Notes under the pieces: generated by a model
Databases searched by the model: none
What the model was told of the DNA's origin: nothing
The model's input: the letters and a program-made list of their open reading frames with translations, nothing else
Assembly (NCBI RefSeq): GCF_000422665.1
Contig: NZ_AUGM01000022.1
Location: 1 to 51,972 of the forward strand
Length of the DNA stretch: 51,972 bases
Origin: Ferrimonas senticii DSM 18821
Lineage (GTDB): Bacteria; Pseudomonadota; Gammaproteobacteria; Enterobacterales; Shewanellaceae
Reading direction: 5' to 3'
Made by a program: the position numbers and the translations under genes
In this document: piece by piece, positions 25,385 to 35,895 of the stretch
Position numbering within the stretch: the first letter of the stretch is position 1
How the letters are laid out: the number at the start of each line of letters is the position of its first letter

Positions 25385-26851
25385 TTAATCGAGGCCGTAT
25401 TCGACCCAGCGGGCGTCGACCTTCTGTTTTATCTCGTCATCCATAACGATTGGCTGGCCCCATTCGCGATCGGTCTCCCCTGGCCACTTATTGGTGGCAT
25501 CCATGCCAATCTTGGAACCCAAGCCGGCAACCGGTGAAGCAAAATCGAGGTAATCGATCGGGGTGTTCTCTACCATCAAGGTATCCCGCGCCGGATCCAT
25601 GCGGGTGGTCATCGCCCAGATCACATCGTTCCAATCGCGGGCATTAACGTCGTCATCGCAAACGATGATGAACTTGGTGTACATAAACTGGCGAAGGAAA
25701 CTCCAAGCGCCCATCATCACCCGCTTGGCGTGGCCAGGGTACTGTTTTTTAATGGTAATCACTGCCATTCGGTAGGAGCAACCTTCTGGCGGGAGATAGA
25801 AATCTTCGATTTCGGGGTACTGTTTTTTCAGGATTGGTACGAACACTTCGTTGAGCGCTACCCCCAGCATCGCCGGCTCATCCGGTGGGCGGCCAGTGTA
25901 GGTGCTGTGGTAGATGGCGTCTCGACGCATGGTCATGTGAGTCACGGTAAATACCGGGAACTGTTCGACCTCGTTGTAGTAACCGGTGTGATCGCCGTAG
26001 GGGCCTTCGGCCGCCAGTTCGCCAGGTTCAAGATAGCCTTCAAGAATGATTTCGGCGGTTGCTGGTACCTGCAGATCACAGCTTAGCGCTTTGGCGACCT
26101 CGGTGCGTTCTCCGCGCAGTAGTCCGGCAAAGGCGTATTCGCTCATGGCATCGGGCACCGGCGTTACCGCGCCCAAAATGGTGACCGGATCCGCGCCCAG
26201 CGCGACCACTACCGGATAGCGTTCGCCAGGGTGTTGCTGTTGAAACTCTTGATAGTCGATGGCGCCGCCACGGTGCGCCAACCAGCGCATGATCAGTTTG
26301 TTTTTACTGAGCAACTGCTGGCGATAGATCCCCAAGTTTTGCCGTTTTTGATTCGGCCCTTTAGTGATAGTCAGGCCCCAAGTCACCAAGGGGGCGACAT
26401 CGCCGGGCCAGCAGTGTTGTATCGGCAGTTTGCTAAGGTCGACTTGATCGCCCTCAAATACCAGTTGTTGGCATTTAGGCCGTGAAACGGATTTCGGTGG
26501 CATGTTCAACGCTTGTTTGAACATCGGTACTTTAGCGATCGCGTCTTTAAACCCTGATGGCGGTTCCGGTTCCTTAAGAAACGCCAGTAACTCGCCAACT
26601 TCCCTAAGTTTTTTGGGGTCAGTGTGGCCGAGCGCCATGGCGACGCGCTTAGGGGTGCCAAACAAATTAGCCAATACCGGCATGGCGTGGCCTTTGGGAT
26701 TCTCAAACAGAATCGCCGGCCCTCCAGCACGCAAAACTCGGTCGCAAATTTCGGTCATTTCCAAGTGAGGATCGACCTCTGCGCTGATGCGTTGCAGTTC
26801 ACCATGGCTTTCAAGGTACTCAACAAATGAACGTAAGTCCTTAAAATTCAT
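25385..26851 (-). CDS. ubiD: 3-octaprenyl-4-hydroxybenzoate decarboxylase UbiD
   Basis: 488 residues; decarboxylates the prenylated ring in ubiquinone synthesis using prenylated FMN made by UbiX (not in the window). The N-terminus [19 protein letters not shown] and core motifs such as [11 protein letters not shown] and KYIHVVDD-like [14 protein letters not shown] (metal/cofactor site region) fit the family. The frame is open 97 codons further upstream, but ATG 26851 matches the family start. Weak Shine-Dalgarno (AAAGAGAA). Confidence 0.96.
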   Translation of the reverse strand: MNFKDLRSFVEYLESHGELQRISAEVDPHLEMTEICDRVLRAGGPAILFENPKGHAMPVLANLFGTPKRVAMALGHTDPKKLREVGELLAFLKEPEPPSGFKDAIAKVPMFKQALNMPPKSVSRPKCQQLVFEGDQVDLSKLPIQHCWPGDVAPLVTWGLTITKGPNQKRQNLGIYRQQLLSKNKLIMRWLAHRGGAIDYQEFQQQHPGERYPVVVALGADPVTILGAVTPVPDAMSEYAFAGLLRGERTEVAKALSCDLQVPATAEIILEGYLEPGELAAEGPYGDHTGYYNEVEQFPVFTVTHMTMRRDAIYHSTYTGRPPDEPAMLGVALNEVFVPILKKQYPEIEDFYLPPEGCSYRMAVITIKKQYPGHAKRVMMGAWSFLRQFMYTKFIIVCDDDVNARDWNDVIWAMTTRMDPARDTLMVENTPIDYLDFASPVAGLGSKIGMDATNKWPGETDREWGQPIVMDDEIKQKVDARWVEYGLD

Positions 26852-27013
26852 CGTTTTTATTCTCTTTGTTAGCTTTCGCGCAACATTATAGCGCAGCATT
26901 AGGCAATCTGGCTCCCCAACATTCAATCCTACCGTGGTCGAGCTGTTACTACCTTTTGGATTATTCGCCCCTGAGCGGATGACAATTTGGTATTCGACAC
27001 AAGGATGTGCCCG

Positions 27014-28183
27014 ATGAAGTACTCTTCTGCGCTGGTGGCAGCGACGACAATGCTGCCGGTCGTTGCGCTGGCGACCCCATTTGCGGATGGTCGCAGCCAA
27101 GGGATGGCGGGCGTTGGTATTGCTGCCGGTGATTTTCGCCAAACCTTAGCAAATCCTGCGCTGTTAACTCGTTTTGCCGATGATGATTCGTTTTATTTGC
27201 AATTGGGACTTGGGGCCTTGGGCCGTGAGTATGACGATACCATCGATGGCGTTGATGCAACTCAAGATGATATCGCCGCGTTTGAAGCGGCGTTGGCGCA
27301 AGGCGATCGCGTGGCGGCGATGGAAATTGCCCTGCGCGCCGGTGAACGGTTACAAGCATTAGAGCAAAATAGCCCCGGTGGCGAATTGGAGTTATTGCTC
27401 GGAGGTTACCGTCCCAGTCAAAGTTTGGCGTGGGGAGTGTCGCTAAGCGGCTATGCCGCAGTATCTGGGGTGGTGGACTACGTCGAAAGTGATGAGCAGT
27501 TGTTGCGCGAAGCATTGATTACCTTGCAGTTTAACCCTGATGAGATCGCCAGTAACGCCGATCTGCAAGGGGCTTTTGTGTCGGAATTGACGCTGTCGCT
27601 GGCTCGTCAATTTACGCTAAATGAGTTACCGCTGTCGGTGGGGATTGCGCCAAAGTTGCAGCGTATCGACAGCTACTATTACAACGCCAACATCTCCAAT
27701 TTCGACGATGACGATCTGACCGACAATCGTAATATGACCGACACCACCGAATTTAACCTCGATGTCGGTTTTCACAGTGGTTACGGTGCCTGGCAGTGGG
27801 CGTTAGTGATCCGCAATCTGCTTGAGCAAGAGTTAACCGACGTGACGGGGCAGTCGCTGATGCTGCGGCCTACTGCGGTTGCGGGGTTAGGGTGGCAAGC
27901 GCACGGCTTAACCATCGAGGTCGATTTGGATTTAAACGAAGATGACTCTTTTGAAACCTACATTATGCCCAGCCAATGGGCACGAATTGGCGCCGAGTAT
28001 GATTTTCGCCAGTGGCTGCAAGCGCGCTTAGGTTTTCGTAGCGACCTGTCGGACAACTACCACGACATTTGGAGTTTTGGCTTGGGATTCAGCCCTGGCC
28101 AGATGGTGAGCTTGGATCTGGCGGCGCAATTGGGCGACAACGACGAGCTGGGGGGGCAAATCCAGTTGGGGCTGCGCTTTTAG
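27014..28183 (+). CDS. TraF-like outer-membrane beta-barrel protein
   Basis: 389 residues with a signal peptide (cleavage near ALA-TP), then [29 protein letters not shown], the start seen in PF13729/TraF_2 type proteins. The rest alternates short hydrophobic strands with Asp/Asn turns and ends in LGLRF, a beta-barrel end with terminal Phe. Despite the name there is no conjugation gene near. ATG 27014 is preceded by AAGGATG; a start at 26987 is also in frame. It overlaps the convergent gene end by four bases. Role in the envelope unknown. Confidence 0.8.
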   Translation: MKYSSALVAATTMLPVVALATPFADGRSQGMAGVGIAAGDFRQTLANPALLTRFADDDSFYLQLGLGALGREYDDTIDGVDATQDDIAAFEAALAQGDRVAAMEIALRAGERLQALEQNSPGGELELLLGGYRPSQSLAWGVSLSGYAAVSGVVDYVESDEQLLREALITLQFNPDEIASNADLQGAFVSELTLSLARQFTLNELPLSVGIAPKLQRIDSYYYNANISNFDDDDLTDNRNMTDTTEFNLDVGFHSGYGAWQWALVIRNLLEQELTDVTGQSLMLRPTAVAGLGWQAHGLTIEVDLDLNEDDSFETYIMPSQWARIGAEYDFRQWLQARLGFRSDLSDNYHDIWSFGLGFSPGQMVSLDLAAQLGDNDELGGQIQLGLRF

Positions 28184-28617
28184 GGGCACTCGAGCGGATG
28201 ATAGCGCTGATCGGAATGGTTAAGGCGATAGCAGCGCTGTTGCCAGCGATACAGCCGTTGGCCTTGATGAAGTTCGCTACGAGCGTTGGCTGGTAGTGTC
28301 GCTAAGGCGCCGCCTTTATCTTGGGGTAGTTGGCTGTGAATGGTTCGGGCTGACAGTGGCGCTATCCGGATTGGCTGCGGAGGTTGGTCAACACGATAGC
28401 GTGGCCAATCGCGGTCGCTTGCCCAGCGGCTGGAGCGCAAGCGATGATCGTGCCAAGTCAGATTGCAGCGGCCATGGGGCTGCCAGACTCGATTGGCCCA
28501 ATAATGGTTGCCCCAATAGCCGGGGTGACCAACGCTGATCCCCACCGACACACGGGCGCTTGCCGCAGCGCCAAGACCGATGCTCAGACATAGCAGTAAC
28601 CCAAATCGCAGTAACAT
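28180..28617 (-). CDS. Small exported protein, unknown function
   Basis: 145 residues with a clear signal peptide (LLLCLSIGLGAAASA). The mature part is rich in Trp, His and Arg (HPGYWGNHYWANRVW; RLYRWQQRCYRLNH) with two Cys. I do not recognise a family. It resembles small basic periplasmic proteins annotated as hypothetical in Shewanella relatives. Confidence 0.7.
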   Translation of the reverse strand: MLLRFGLLLCLSIGLGAAASARVSVGISVGHPGYWGNHYWANRVWQPHGRCNLTWHDHRLRSSRWASDRDWPRYRVDQPPQPIRIAPLSARTIHSQLPQDKGGALATLPANARSELHQGQRLYRWQQRCYRLNHSDQRYHPLECP

Positions 28618-28665
28618 TGTGCTACCCCGCTGCTGTTAGTTAACTGACACTCGCTTAAGTATGGC

Positions 28666-28695
28666 AAAAAATAACCCGAAGCTGGGCTTCGGGTT
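28666..28695 (-). terminator. Terminator of the riboswitch-linked secreted protein
   Basis: Stem AACCCGAAGC / GCTTCGGGTT; T-run ATTTTTTG on the - strand. Confidence 0.85.
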
Positions 28696-28721
28696 GTCGG
28701 TATTGGCGTCAGCAATCGCGA

Positions 28722-29747
28722 TTACAGGGTCAGCTTGATGGCCGCGGCTGGAGTCAAATTCTTGTTGGTTTGGTAGTAACCCTGACTCTTATCATCTTTA
28801 AGACCTGCGGCGCTGCCATAGATCCAGTAGGTATTGGCTTCGTTAGGGTCTTTGGCAATACCGTAAGGCTTACCGGCTAAGCTTTGCAGTGCGTTGCCAT
28901 CACCTTGTAACAGCGGCGCGTATTCGAACCAATCCATGGTTTCGCCATTGGCGTCGATGGCTTTAATGTCGGAGCGACGTTTGCCTAAGCCCAGTAGCTG
29001 GCCTTGGCTAACGGTTAGGTGAGCTTCAGTTTGCTCTTTGCAGGCGCTGTTGCATGAATTGGCCGATTCCGCCTTTAGGGTCCAGTACACTGGCAGACGC
29101 TCGCCCTTAGCTAAGAACTTGCCGTCTTTGCTGAATTCGATGTCACGCTTGGCCTGAATAAAACCGACAATGACGTTGTCGAGAATGTCGGTTGGTACCA
29201 CGTTAAACAGGTAGTTGCCGTTGCCTTTAACAATGCTCGGCACTGATAGGTAACGGCCTTTCGCTGGCACAAAGGTGCCATTGATGTTGACGTACAACGC
29301 AGGGCGACTGTAGCGCTGCTTTTTGCCATCAACCTCTTGGGTCATCGACTCATTGAAAAATGCCGCGCCGCCAATTTCGGCCTCTTTGGCCCATTTGTAG
29401 GTTTGATTGGCGATGGTGAATGGCAGTTCAAAGGTTTCCGCCAACTCGCGACCGCCAGTGGCGCGGACGTCGGCCGCTAATACACTGCTGTGGGCGGGGG
29501 CATCGATAGTGAGCGCAAAATCGGAGCCGGTGATCTGGATGGTACGGCCTTTGTCACCACCAACACGTTGGCTATCTTGGTAATTGATGATCACGTTGAG
29601 CAGTTTGTTGCTGCTGTCGCTGTGGATGGCATCCATGTGGCGGATAGAACCATTAGCGGAGGTAGCAAAAATTTCTTGAGTGGGGGCCGCCAGTGCCGAA
29701 GCGGAGCACAGCGCCAACAGGGAAAGAGAAACTAAAGTGCGTTTCAT
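28722..29747 (-). CDS. Secreted protein of unknown function behind a c-di-GMP riboswitch
   Basis: 341 residues with a Sec signal peptide (cleavage after ASALA). The mature protein is soluble, beta-rich by appearance, with one Cys pair (SCNSACKEQ, ~residues 238-244) that may form a disulfide. No catalytic signature, lipobox, repeat or anchoring motif is visible. I do not recognise the family. Weak Shine-Dalgarno (CGGACTT about ten bases before ATG), as expected if translation is gated by the upstream leader. The likely setting is surface or matrix function switched by c-di-GMP, which is inference from the leader. Confidence 0.85.
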   Translation of the reverse strand: MKRTLVSLSLLALCSASALAAPTQEIFATSANGSIRHMDAIHSDSSNKLLNVIINYQDSQRVGGDKGRTIQITGSDFALTIDAPAHSSVLAADVRATGGRELAETFELPFTIANQTYKWAKEAEIGGAAFFNESMTQEVDGKKQRYSRPALYVNINGTFVPAKGRYLSVPSIVKGNGNYLFNVVPTDILDNVIVGFIQAKRDIEFSKDGKFLAKGERLPVYWTLKAESANSCNSACKEQTEAHLTVSQGQLLGLGKRRSDIKAIDANGETMDWFEYAPLLQGDGNALQSLAGKPYGIAKDPNEANTYWIYGSAAGLKDDKSQGYYQTNKNLTPAAAIKLTL

Positions 29748-29793
29748 AAGATCTAAGTCCGTTCAGTTTATTGCGGGCGAGTTGCCCAAACTA

Positions 29794-29877
29794 AACTCAG
29801 CGGCGCAGCCTAGAATCCATTGCAGATTCCACTGTCGCTTTGCGTCCCTACCTCACGATAGGTTTGCCCTTAGAGTC
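29794..29877 (-). ncRNA. Cyclic-di-GMP-I (GEMM) riboswitch aptamer
   Basis: On the - strand: GACTC (P1 5'), AAGGGCAAACC, hairpin CCTATC-GTGA-GGTAGG with a GNRA tetraloop, then GGGACGCAAAGC, a second hairpin with GGAATC / GATTCT, GGCTGC, and closing GAGTT (P1 3'). GGGCAAACC and GACGCAAAGC are the GEMM hallmarks. The P2 arm departs from the consensus somewhat. 47 bases separate it from the ATG at 29747, with a GGGC-aactc-GCCC stem as a possible expression platform; no T-run is seen, so control may be translational. Confidence 0.85.
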
Positions 29878-29991
29878 GAAAATGGAGGCGGAGTTTATCC
29901 TTTTTGATGAAATATGAAACCGGAACCAAAACTTTCATTGATCTGCGTCACATTAGATTTTCGGCCAGTGGCTTGAGGTTGTTACGACAAT

Positions 29992-30016
29992 AAAAAAGCC
30001 GGCGCATGGCCGACTT
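29992..30016 (-). terminator. Terminator of rho
   Basis: Imperfect stem AAGTCGGC / GCCGGCTT followed by TTTTTTA on the - strand. Confidence 0.8.
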
Positions 30017-30040
30017 TATCAAATTGAGAGCAGCGAACTG

Positions 30041-31309
30041 TTACTTCGACTTAGCGCGTTTCATCGCGTCAAAGAATTCGTCGTTGGTCTTGGTCATAGC
30101 CAACTTGTCGATCAAGAACTCCATCGCTTCCACTTCCTGCATTGGGTTAAGGATCTTACGCAGGATCCACATCTTTTGCAGTTCATCGGCAGACGCCAGC
30201 AACTCTTCACGGCGGGTACCAGAGCGGTTGAAGTCGATGGCTGGGAACACGCGACGTTCGGCGATCTTACGGCTTAAGTGCAGTTCCATGTTACCGGTGC
30301 CCTTAAACTCTTCGTAGATCACTTCGTCCATCTTCGAACCGGTATCAACCAGTGCGGTGGCGATAATGGTCAGGCTACCGCCCTCTTCGACGTTACGCGC
30401 GGCACCGAAGAAACGCTTTGGACGGTGCAGGGCGTTGGCATCGACACCACCAGTCAGCACTTTGCCGGAGCTTGGTACTACGGTGTTGTAGGCGCGGGCC
30501 AGACGGGTGATGGAATCCAGCAGGATCACCACATCTTTTTTGTGCTCAACCAGACGCTTGGCTTTTTCGATAACCATCTCGGCCACTTGCACGTGGCGGG
30601 AGGCTGGCTCATCAAAGGTAGATGCAACCACTTCGCCTTTGACCAGACGCTGCATCTCGGTTACTTCTTCAGGACGTTCGTCAATCAGCAGTACCATCAA
30701 CTCACACTCTGGGTGGTTGTGAGCAATCGACTGAGCGATGTTTTGCAGCAGCAGGGTCTTACCGGCTTTTGGCGGTGCCACGATCAGACCGCGTTGGCCT
30801 TTACCGATTGGGCTGGCCAGATCCAGTACGCGAGCGGTGATGTCTTCGGTTGAACCGTTACCACGCTCCATCCGCAGACGGTCGTTAGCGTGCAGCGGAG
30901 TTAAGTTTTCAAACAGAATTTTGCTGCGCGAGCTTTCAGGGCGGTCGTGGTTAACTTGGTTAACTTTCAACAGCGCGAAGTAGCGTTCGCCATCTTTTGG
31001 TGGACGGATTTTACCGTCGATGGAGTCACCGGTGCGCAGGTTAAAGCGGCGGATTTGGCTTGGCGATACGTAGATATCGTCTGGGCCAGCCAGGTATGAC
31101 GAGTCGGCGCTGCGCAGGAACCCGAAACCATCCTGAAGGATCTCCAATACGCCGTCGCCGAAGATATCTTCGCCGGACTTGGCGTGGGCTTTAAGGATGG
31201 CAAACAGAATGTCTTGCTTACGGGCACGAGCAAGGTTTTCCAATCCCATGGATTCGGCCAGAGCAACCAGCTCCGAAACCGGTTTCTGTTTCAATTCGGT
31301 TAGGTTCAT
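30041..31309 (-). CDS. rho: Transcription termination factor Rho
   Basis: 422 residues, hexameric RNA-dependent ATPase. Starts [14 protein letters not shown] as in E. coli. N-terminal RNA-binding cold-shock-like domain ([21 protein letters not shown]), Walker A APPKAGKT, Walker B VVILLDS, Q-loop/R-loop region ([21 protein letters not shown]) and R-finger all intact. The frame runs 19 codons upstream to 31366, but the family start is the ATG at 31309. No Shine-Dalgarno is present before it (a C-run instead). Confidence 0.98.
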   Translation of the reverse strand: MNLTELKQKPVSELVALAESMGLENLARARKQDILFAILKAHAKSGEDIFGDGVLEILQDGFGFLRSADSSYLAGPDDIYVSPSQIRRFNLRTGDSIDGKIRPPKDGERYFALLKVNQVNHDRPESSRSKILFENLTPLHANDRLRMERGNGSTEDITARVLDLASPIGKGQRGLIVAPPKAGKTLLLQNIAQSIAHNHPECELMVLLIDERPEEVTEMQRLVKGEVVASTFDEPASRHVQVAEMVIEKAKRLVEHKKDVVILLDSITRLARAYNTVVPSSGKVLTGGVDANALHRPKRFFGAARNVEEGGSLTIIATALVDTGSKMDEVIYEEFKGTGNMELHLSRKIAERRVFPAIDFNRSGTRREELLASADELQKMWILRKILNPMQEVEAMEFLIDKLAMTKTNDEFFDAMKRAKSK

Positions 31310-31480
31310 AGGGGGGTTCTTTTGATCGGTACTGCGCGGCTCAGAGCGGCGCCGACGAACTGTCATAGTCGCGTTCGAATAATTTAAGAGAATGGGTTTT
31401 TGCTGAAAAAATCAACAAAGAGAATGTTTGGTTAAGAACTTAGCACCAATGCCGAAGTGCGTCCAGCGCTTTGTCCTATA

Positions 31481-31516
31481 CAAAAGAGCCAGACTAACGA
31501 TTGTTTAGTCTGGCTC
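31481..31516 (-). terminator. Terminator of trxA
   Basis: Perfect 12-bp stem GAGCCAGACTAA / TTAGTCTGGCTC; TTTT follows on the - strand, and AATTTTAT on the + strand, so it may be bidirectional. Confidence 0.85.
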
Positions 31517-31536
31517 AATTTTATAATAACGATGGC

Positions 31537-31863
31537 TTACAGGTGGCCGTCGATAAACTCTTTCAGCTGAGTTTTAGAGGCTGCACCGACTTTGGTGCCA
31601 ACCAGTTCGCCGCCTTTAAATAGCAGCAGAGTTGGAATGCCACGGATGCCGAATTTAGCTGGGGTGGCGTTGTTGTGATCAACGTTCATTTTACCGATGG
31701 TCAGCTGGCCATCGTAATCGTCTGCCAGTTCGTTCAATACTGGGGCGATCATTTTGCATGGGCCACACCACTCTGCCCAGAAGTCCACCAATACTGGCTT
31801 GTCGGCGTTGATTACATCGGTGTCAAAGCTGTCGTCAGACAGAGTTAGGATCTTGTCGCTCAT
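31537..31863 (-). CDS. trxA: Thioredoxin TrxA
   Basis: 108 residues, cytoplasmic disulfide reductant. Active site WCGPC, cis-Pro loop [14 protein letters not shown] before ATG 31863. Divergent from rhlB and upstream of rho with its own terminator between, the usual gammaproteobacterial arrangement. Confidence 0.98.
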   Translation of the reverse strand: MSDKILTLSDDSFDTDVINADKPVLVDFWAEWCGPCKMIAPVLNELADDYDGQLTIGKMNVDHNNATPAKFGIRGIPTLLLFKGGELVGTKVGAASKTQLKEFIDGHL

Positions 31864-32089
31864 AAGTTACTCCAATTGTGTCCCATGCTAGGCCATTGCC
31901 CTAAGGGTATCTCCTTAATATGGGAGCGAGCTTGCCTGCTTTCAATGGTGGCGGCCAATTACATTATTAGGTCGCGCTAATCGAGCCGCTGGTCAAATAA
32001 TCGCAAATGATTGCTGCGGCGTGATACTGGCGATAATTTGACGGCTTGGGTTTGCTTTGGCAAGCGCTTCCGATATGCTGCTTGGCATT

Positions 32090-33373
32090 ATGACAAAGAC
32101 CCATCTTACCGATACCCAATTTGCCGATTTCCCATTGGCAAACTCCGTAGTGGCGGCGCTGCAAGGCGCGGGCTTCAGCCACTGTACTCCCATTCAAGCG
32201 TTGACGCTGCCGATTCTGCTTAGCGGTAAAGACATTGCTGGCCAAGCTCAGACTGGCACCGGCAAGACCTTGGCGTTTTTGGTAGCGACCTTCCATGAGC
32301 TGCTAAGCCGTGAGGTACCTGCTGATCACGATGGTCACAGCCCGCGCGCATTGATCATGGCGCCAACCCGTGAGTTGGCGATTCAGATCTGCAAAGACGC
32401 TGAGCCACTGGCCAAGGCCACCGGTTTGAAACTGGGTCTGGCCTATGGCGGAGAAGGCTACGAAGAGCAGCGTGAAACCATCGCCGCTGGCGTCGATATT
32501 CTGGTGGGCACCACCGGTCGTCTGATCGACTACTACAAGCAGGGTGTGTACCAGCTAAATGCCATTCAAGTGATGGTACTGGACGAAGCCGACCGGATGT
32601 TCGATCTGGGCTTTATCAAAGACATTCGTTACCTGTTCCGTCGCATGCCTGCGCCAGCAGCGCGTCGTAACATGCTGTTTTCCGCTACCTTGTCATTCAA
32701 AGTGCAGGAACTGGCATACGAGCACATGAACGATCCTGAGCATGTGCAGGTAGAGCCAGAGCGCAAGACCGCCAAGCAAATTAAGGAAGAGCTGTTTTAT
32801 CCGTCCAATGAAGACAAGATGAAACTGCTGCTGACCCTGATCGAAGAGGAATGGCCAGACAAAGGCATTATCTTCGCCAACACCAAGCATCGCTGTGAAG
32901 AGATCCACGCTTGGATGGCGGCGGATGGCCATCGGGTTGGCTTGCTGACCGGTGACGTTCATCAGAAGAAACGTCTGAAGATCCTGGAGCTGTTCAAAAC
33001 CGGCGACATCGACTTCTTGGTCGCCACTGACGTCGCCGCCCGTGGCTTACACATCGCTGATGTGACCCACGTGTTTAACTACGACTTGCCGGACGATTGC
33101 GAAGATTACGTCCATCGTATTGGCCGTACTGGCCGTGCTGGCGCTAAAGGTACCTCCATCAGTTTTGCTTGTGAGCAATACGCGATGAACCTGCCAGCGA
33201 TCGAGGATTACATCGCCCATCGCATTCCGCAAAGCAGCTATGACGCCTCGGCTCTGCTGAGCGATCTGACCGTGCCAAAACGCAGTCACAGTCGCAGTCG
33301 TCGCCCTAACGATCGTGGTAACGATCGCAGCGGAGGCCAGCGCGGTGGCCGTCCACCACGCCGTCGCAGCTAA
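32090..33373 (+). CDS. rhlB: ATP-dependent RNA helicase RhlB
   Basis: 427 residues. DEAD-box motifs in order: TPIQALTLP (Q), AQTGTGKT (I), APTRELA (Ia), LDEADRMFD (II), SATL (III), [12 protein letters not shown] (V) and [10 protein letters not shown] (VI), then a basic Arg/Gly-rich tail. RhlB is the helicase of the RNase E degradosome. Start at ATG 32090 ([14 protein letters not shown]) matches RhlB; an upstream in-frame start exists at 32057. The gppA-like gene overlaps its end, as rhlB-gppA do in relatives. Confidence 0.96.
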   Translation: MTKTHLTDTQFADFPLANSVVAALQGAGFSHCTPIQALTLPILLSGKDIAGQAQTGTGKTLAFLVATFHELLSREVPADHDGHSPRALIMAPTRELAIQICKDAEPLAKATGLKLGLAYGGEGYEEQRETIAAGVDILVGTTGRLIDYYKQGVYQLNAIQVMVLDEADRMFDLGFIKDIRYLFRRMPAPAARRNMLFSATLSFKVQELAYEHMNDPEHVQVEPERKTAKQIKEELFYPSNEDKMKLLLTLIEEEWPDKGIIFANTKHRCEEIHAWMAADGHRVGLLTGDVHQKKRLKILELFKTGDIDFLVATDVAARGLHIADVTHVFNYDLPDDCEDYVHRIGRTGRAGAKGTSISFACEQYAMNLPAIEDYIAHRIPQSSYDASALLSDLTVPKRSHSRSRRPNDRGNDRSGGQRGGRPPRRRS

Positions 33374-34304
33374 CCTGCCCGTCAATAGCGGCCCAATCGT
33401 GGCCGCTATTACTTTGGGCTCCAACAGTTTCAATATGCTGTTGGCCCAGCCAAATCATCCTTTCCCGACGGTTATTGCCAAACACAAACGCAAAGTGCGC
33501 CTGGCGCGCGGCTTAGCGGCTACTGGCCGGTTAGATCCGCAGGCGGTAACTGAAGCGCTGGCGTGTTTGCAGTGGTTTGGCTTGCTGCTAAAACAAACTC
33601 AAGTGCACCAGGTGCAGGTGGTGGCTACCGCCGCGCTGCGACAAGCACTGGATGGGGCGGAATTCTGTCGGCGCGCTGAGCCGCTGCTGGGTTATCCGAT
33701 AGCAGTGATTAGCGGTGACCGCGAAGCGGAACTGATTTTTCAAGGGATGCGGGCGACCACCAAGGTCGACGGCCGCTGTTTGATGATTGATGTCGGCGGT
33801 GCCAGTACCGAGTTGGTGATTGGCGACAATGACATCGACTATAAGATCTCGTTGCCGTTTGGGGCGGTGCTGTACACCGAACGCTTCTTTGCCGCCGGGA
33901 TCAATCAAGCCAGCTTGGTGGCGGCGCGAGCCGCAGTGATCGGTGCACTGGCACCGGTACGGCAATCGTTATTGCAATTGGGGTGGCAACAAGCGTTGGG
34001 GATCTCCGGCAGCTTTCGCAGTGTGTTTGAGTACGAACAATCAAACATCGCCGCAAATGCCCCGATAAGCCCTGCCAAGCTAATGGAACTCGAAGCTAAG
34101 CTGCTGGCAAATAATGGTGAACTTCCCGGTTTGTGCATTGAACGGCAACCGACATTTGCCGCTGGCATCGCCATTTTATCGGGGCTGATGAGCAGTTTGC
34201 AGATTGAGGCGTTCTACCCCGCAGGTGGGGCGTTGCGGGAGGGGGTCTTGCTGCAGTTAAACCAACAGGTTGAAGTGGCTGGCGCCGCGCTTGAATTGAA
34301 TTAA
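33345..34304 (+). CDS. gppA: Short Ppx/GppA-type phosphatase
   Basis: About 320 residues, covering only the two ASKHA domains; E. coli GppA and Ppx are near 500 residues and carry an extra C-terminal part. Motifs: [12 protein letters not shown] (phosphate-1), [34 protein letters not shown] (phosphate-2). In the first motif the Asp usual in the family (IDLGSNS) is Thr. Start uncertain: GTG 33345 has GGAGG at good spacing but overlaps rhlB by 29 bases; GTG 33399 would give the canonical N-terminus with no clear ribosome site. Likely hydrolyses pppGpp or polyphosphate if active. Confidence 0.85.
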   Translation: MAVHHAVAANLPVNSGPIVAAITLGSNSFNMLLAQPNHPFPTVIAKHKRKVRLARGLAATGRLDPQAVTEALACLQWFGLLLKQTQVHQVQVVATAALRQALDGAEFCRRAEPLLGYPIAVISGDREAELIFQGMRATTKVDGRCLMIDVGGASTELVIGDNDIDYKISLPFGAVLYTERFFAAGINQASLVAARAAVIGALAPVRQSLLQLGWQQALGISGSFRSVFEYEQSNIAANAPISPAKLMELEAKLLANNGELPGLCIERQPTFAAGIAILSGLMSSLQIEAFYPAGGALREGVLLQLNQQVEVAGAALELN

Positions 34305-34325
34305 CGTCACTGTTCGCTAATTGTG

Positions 34326-34341
34326 ACCGATCCAGATCACA
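34326..34341. promoter_or_regulatory. Weak CRP-like site upstream of the DAACS gene
   Basis: ACCGATCCAGATCACA agrees with the CRP consensus TGTGATCTAGATCACA at 12 of 16 places, with a good right half. About 60 bases downstream is TACAATCT, a possible -10 region. Speculative. Confidence 0.3.
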
Positions 34342-34426
34342 GACAGCGGGATCGCGCCGATATTAACTAATGCACTTGAGTACAATCTGCACTCACGCAT
34401 TAAATTAGTCGATTCAGGCGCAAATA

Positions 34427-35683
34427 ATGACCTCTACTACTACAAAAACCAGCCTTTGGGGGCGTTGGTCTGCGGTACCACTGTGGCTGCAGATCCTTAC
34501 TGGCATGCTATTGGGTATGGGCACCGGCCTCTACCTTGGTGAAAACGCAGAATATCTAAAACCGATTGGCAGCCTGTTTGTTAACACCATCAAGATGCTG
34601 ATCGTGCCGTTGGTGTTCTGTTCGTTGATCGTTGGCATCACCTCGATGCGCGATACCCAGAAAATGGGCCGCATCGGCGCTAAGTCCTTCGTGTTTTACA
34701 TGGCCACCACTGCTGTTGCAATTACCATTGGCCTGGCGTTTGGCGTGCTGTTCCAGCCAGGGGCAGGCCTAGAACTGCCGGTCGCGTCAGCGGCGGAAAC
34801 GGTAAAAGAGGCTCCCAAGTTTGTCGATATTATCGTTGGCATGATCCCAACCAACCCAGTGGCGGCACTGGCTGGTGGCCACATTCTGCAGGTTATCGTG
34901 TTTGCGGTAGCGCTGGGGGTAGCACTGGTCCTGATCGGCGAACGCGGCCAGCCGGCGGTAGCGTTGTTTGAATCGCTGGCTGAAGCGATGTACAAGCTGA
35001 CCGATCTGGTGATGCGATTAGCCCCTTACGGCGTATTCGCGCTAATGGCTTGGGTGGCTGGCTCTTACGGATTGGCGGTATTGCTGCCACTGATCAAAGT
35101 GATTTTGGCGGTATACCTGGGCTGTATGGCTCATATCTTTGGTTTCTACAGCCTGATTTTGGCGTTCATCGCTCGCATCAGCCCAATCACTTTCTTTAAG
35201 CATATCTCTGAAGCGATGGCCGTGGCTTACACCACCTCCAGCTCCGCAGGCTCTCTGCCAGCGTCGATGAAATGTGCCGCCAGCTTGGGCGTGAACAAGC
35301 GGGTATCCAGCTTCGTATTGCCTTTGGGCACCACCATCAACATGGATGGTACTGCGCTGTACCAAGGCGTATGTGCGTTGTTTGTGGCGCAGGCATTCGG
35401 TGTTGATCTGACCATGACTCAGTACCTGACCATCATTGCCACTGCAACCTTGGCGTCCATCGGTACTGCCGGTGTGCCTGGTGCTGGTCTGGTGATGTTG
35501 ACTCTGGTGCTGACTTCCGTTGGTCTGCCGCTGGAAGGGGTGGCACTGGTGGCTGGTATCGACCGTATTTTGGATATGGCTCGCACCGTGGTAAACGTTT
35601 CCGGTGACTTGCTGGCGACCACCGTGATTGCTAAATCTGAAGGTGAGATCAACCAGCAGCAAACCCAAGCTGCGCAGGCTTAA
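34427..35683 (+). CDS. Dicarboxylate/amino-acid:cation symporter (DAACS)
   Basis: 418 residues, inner-membrane transporter. Family signatures: IKMLIVPLVFCSLIVGI, the serine-rich hairpin TTSSSAGSLPASMKC, LPLGTTINMDGTALYQG and the substrate loop GVPGAGLVMLTLVL. Glutamate/aspartate or C4-dicarboxylate transport is likely; which cannot be decided by eye. Single-gene unit with a terminator after it. ATG at 34427. Confidence 0.93.
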   Translation: MTSTTTKTSLWGRWSAVPLWLQILTGMLLGMGTGLYLGENAEYLKPIGSLFVNTIKMLIVPLVFCSLIVGITSMRDTQKMGRIGAKSFVFYMATTAVAITIGLAFGVLFQPGAGLELPVASAAETVKEAPKFVDIIVGMIPTNPVAALAGGHILQVIVFAVALGVALVLIGERGQPAVALFESLAEAMYKLTDLVMRLAPYGVFALMAWVAGSYGLAVLLPLIKVILAVYLGCMAHIFGFYSLILAFIARISPITFFKHISEAMAVAYTTSSSAGSLPASMKCAASLGVNKRVSSFVLPLGTTINMDGTALYQGVCALFVAQAFGVDLTMTQYLTIIATATLASIGTAGVPGAGLVMLTLVLTSVGLPLEGVALVAGIDRILDMARTVVNVSGDLLATTVIAKSEGEINQQQTQAAQA

Positions 35684-35703
35684 GTAGTCAACCTATCGAA
35701 TTC

Positions 35704-35735
35704 AACAGGGCGCTTCGGCGCCCTGTTTGCGTTTA
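35704..35735 (+). terminator. Terminator of the DAACS gene
   Basis: Stem AACAGGGCGC / GCGCCCTGTT with a TTCG tetraloop, then TTTGCGTTT. Confidence 0.88.
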
Positions 35736-35895
35736 TGCGACGGCCAGTTTGGTTGGCGAATAATAGCCATGAATTTCGTGTGGATTTACACATTCTAATC
35801 GTTTGATTTGTTGTGTGAATGTTAAATTTTAAGCGATTTTCGGTATGGTGCCTCCCAGTTAACCATCAGCACACTGGTTTTTAGGGAGGGGTACC

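Noticed and set aside
25385-27142. 585-residue UbiD
   Set aside because: The first 97 codons lie before the family start and run into the upstream region of the divergent gene.
31310-31366. N-terminal extension of Rho
   Set aside because: The open frame continues upstream, but the Rho family begins at MNLTEL and the extension is a basic, non-conserved stretch.
34321-34341. TGTGA and TCACA halves as a full CRP site
   Set aside because: The two halves are 10 bases apart, not 6. Only the weaker 16-base match was kept at low confidence.
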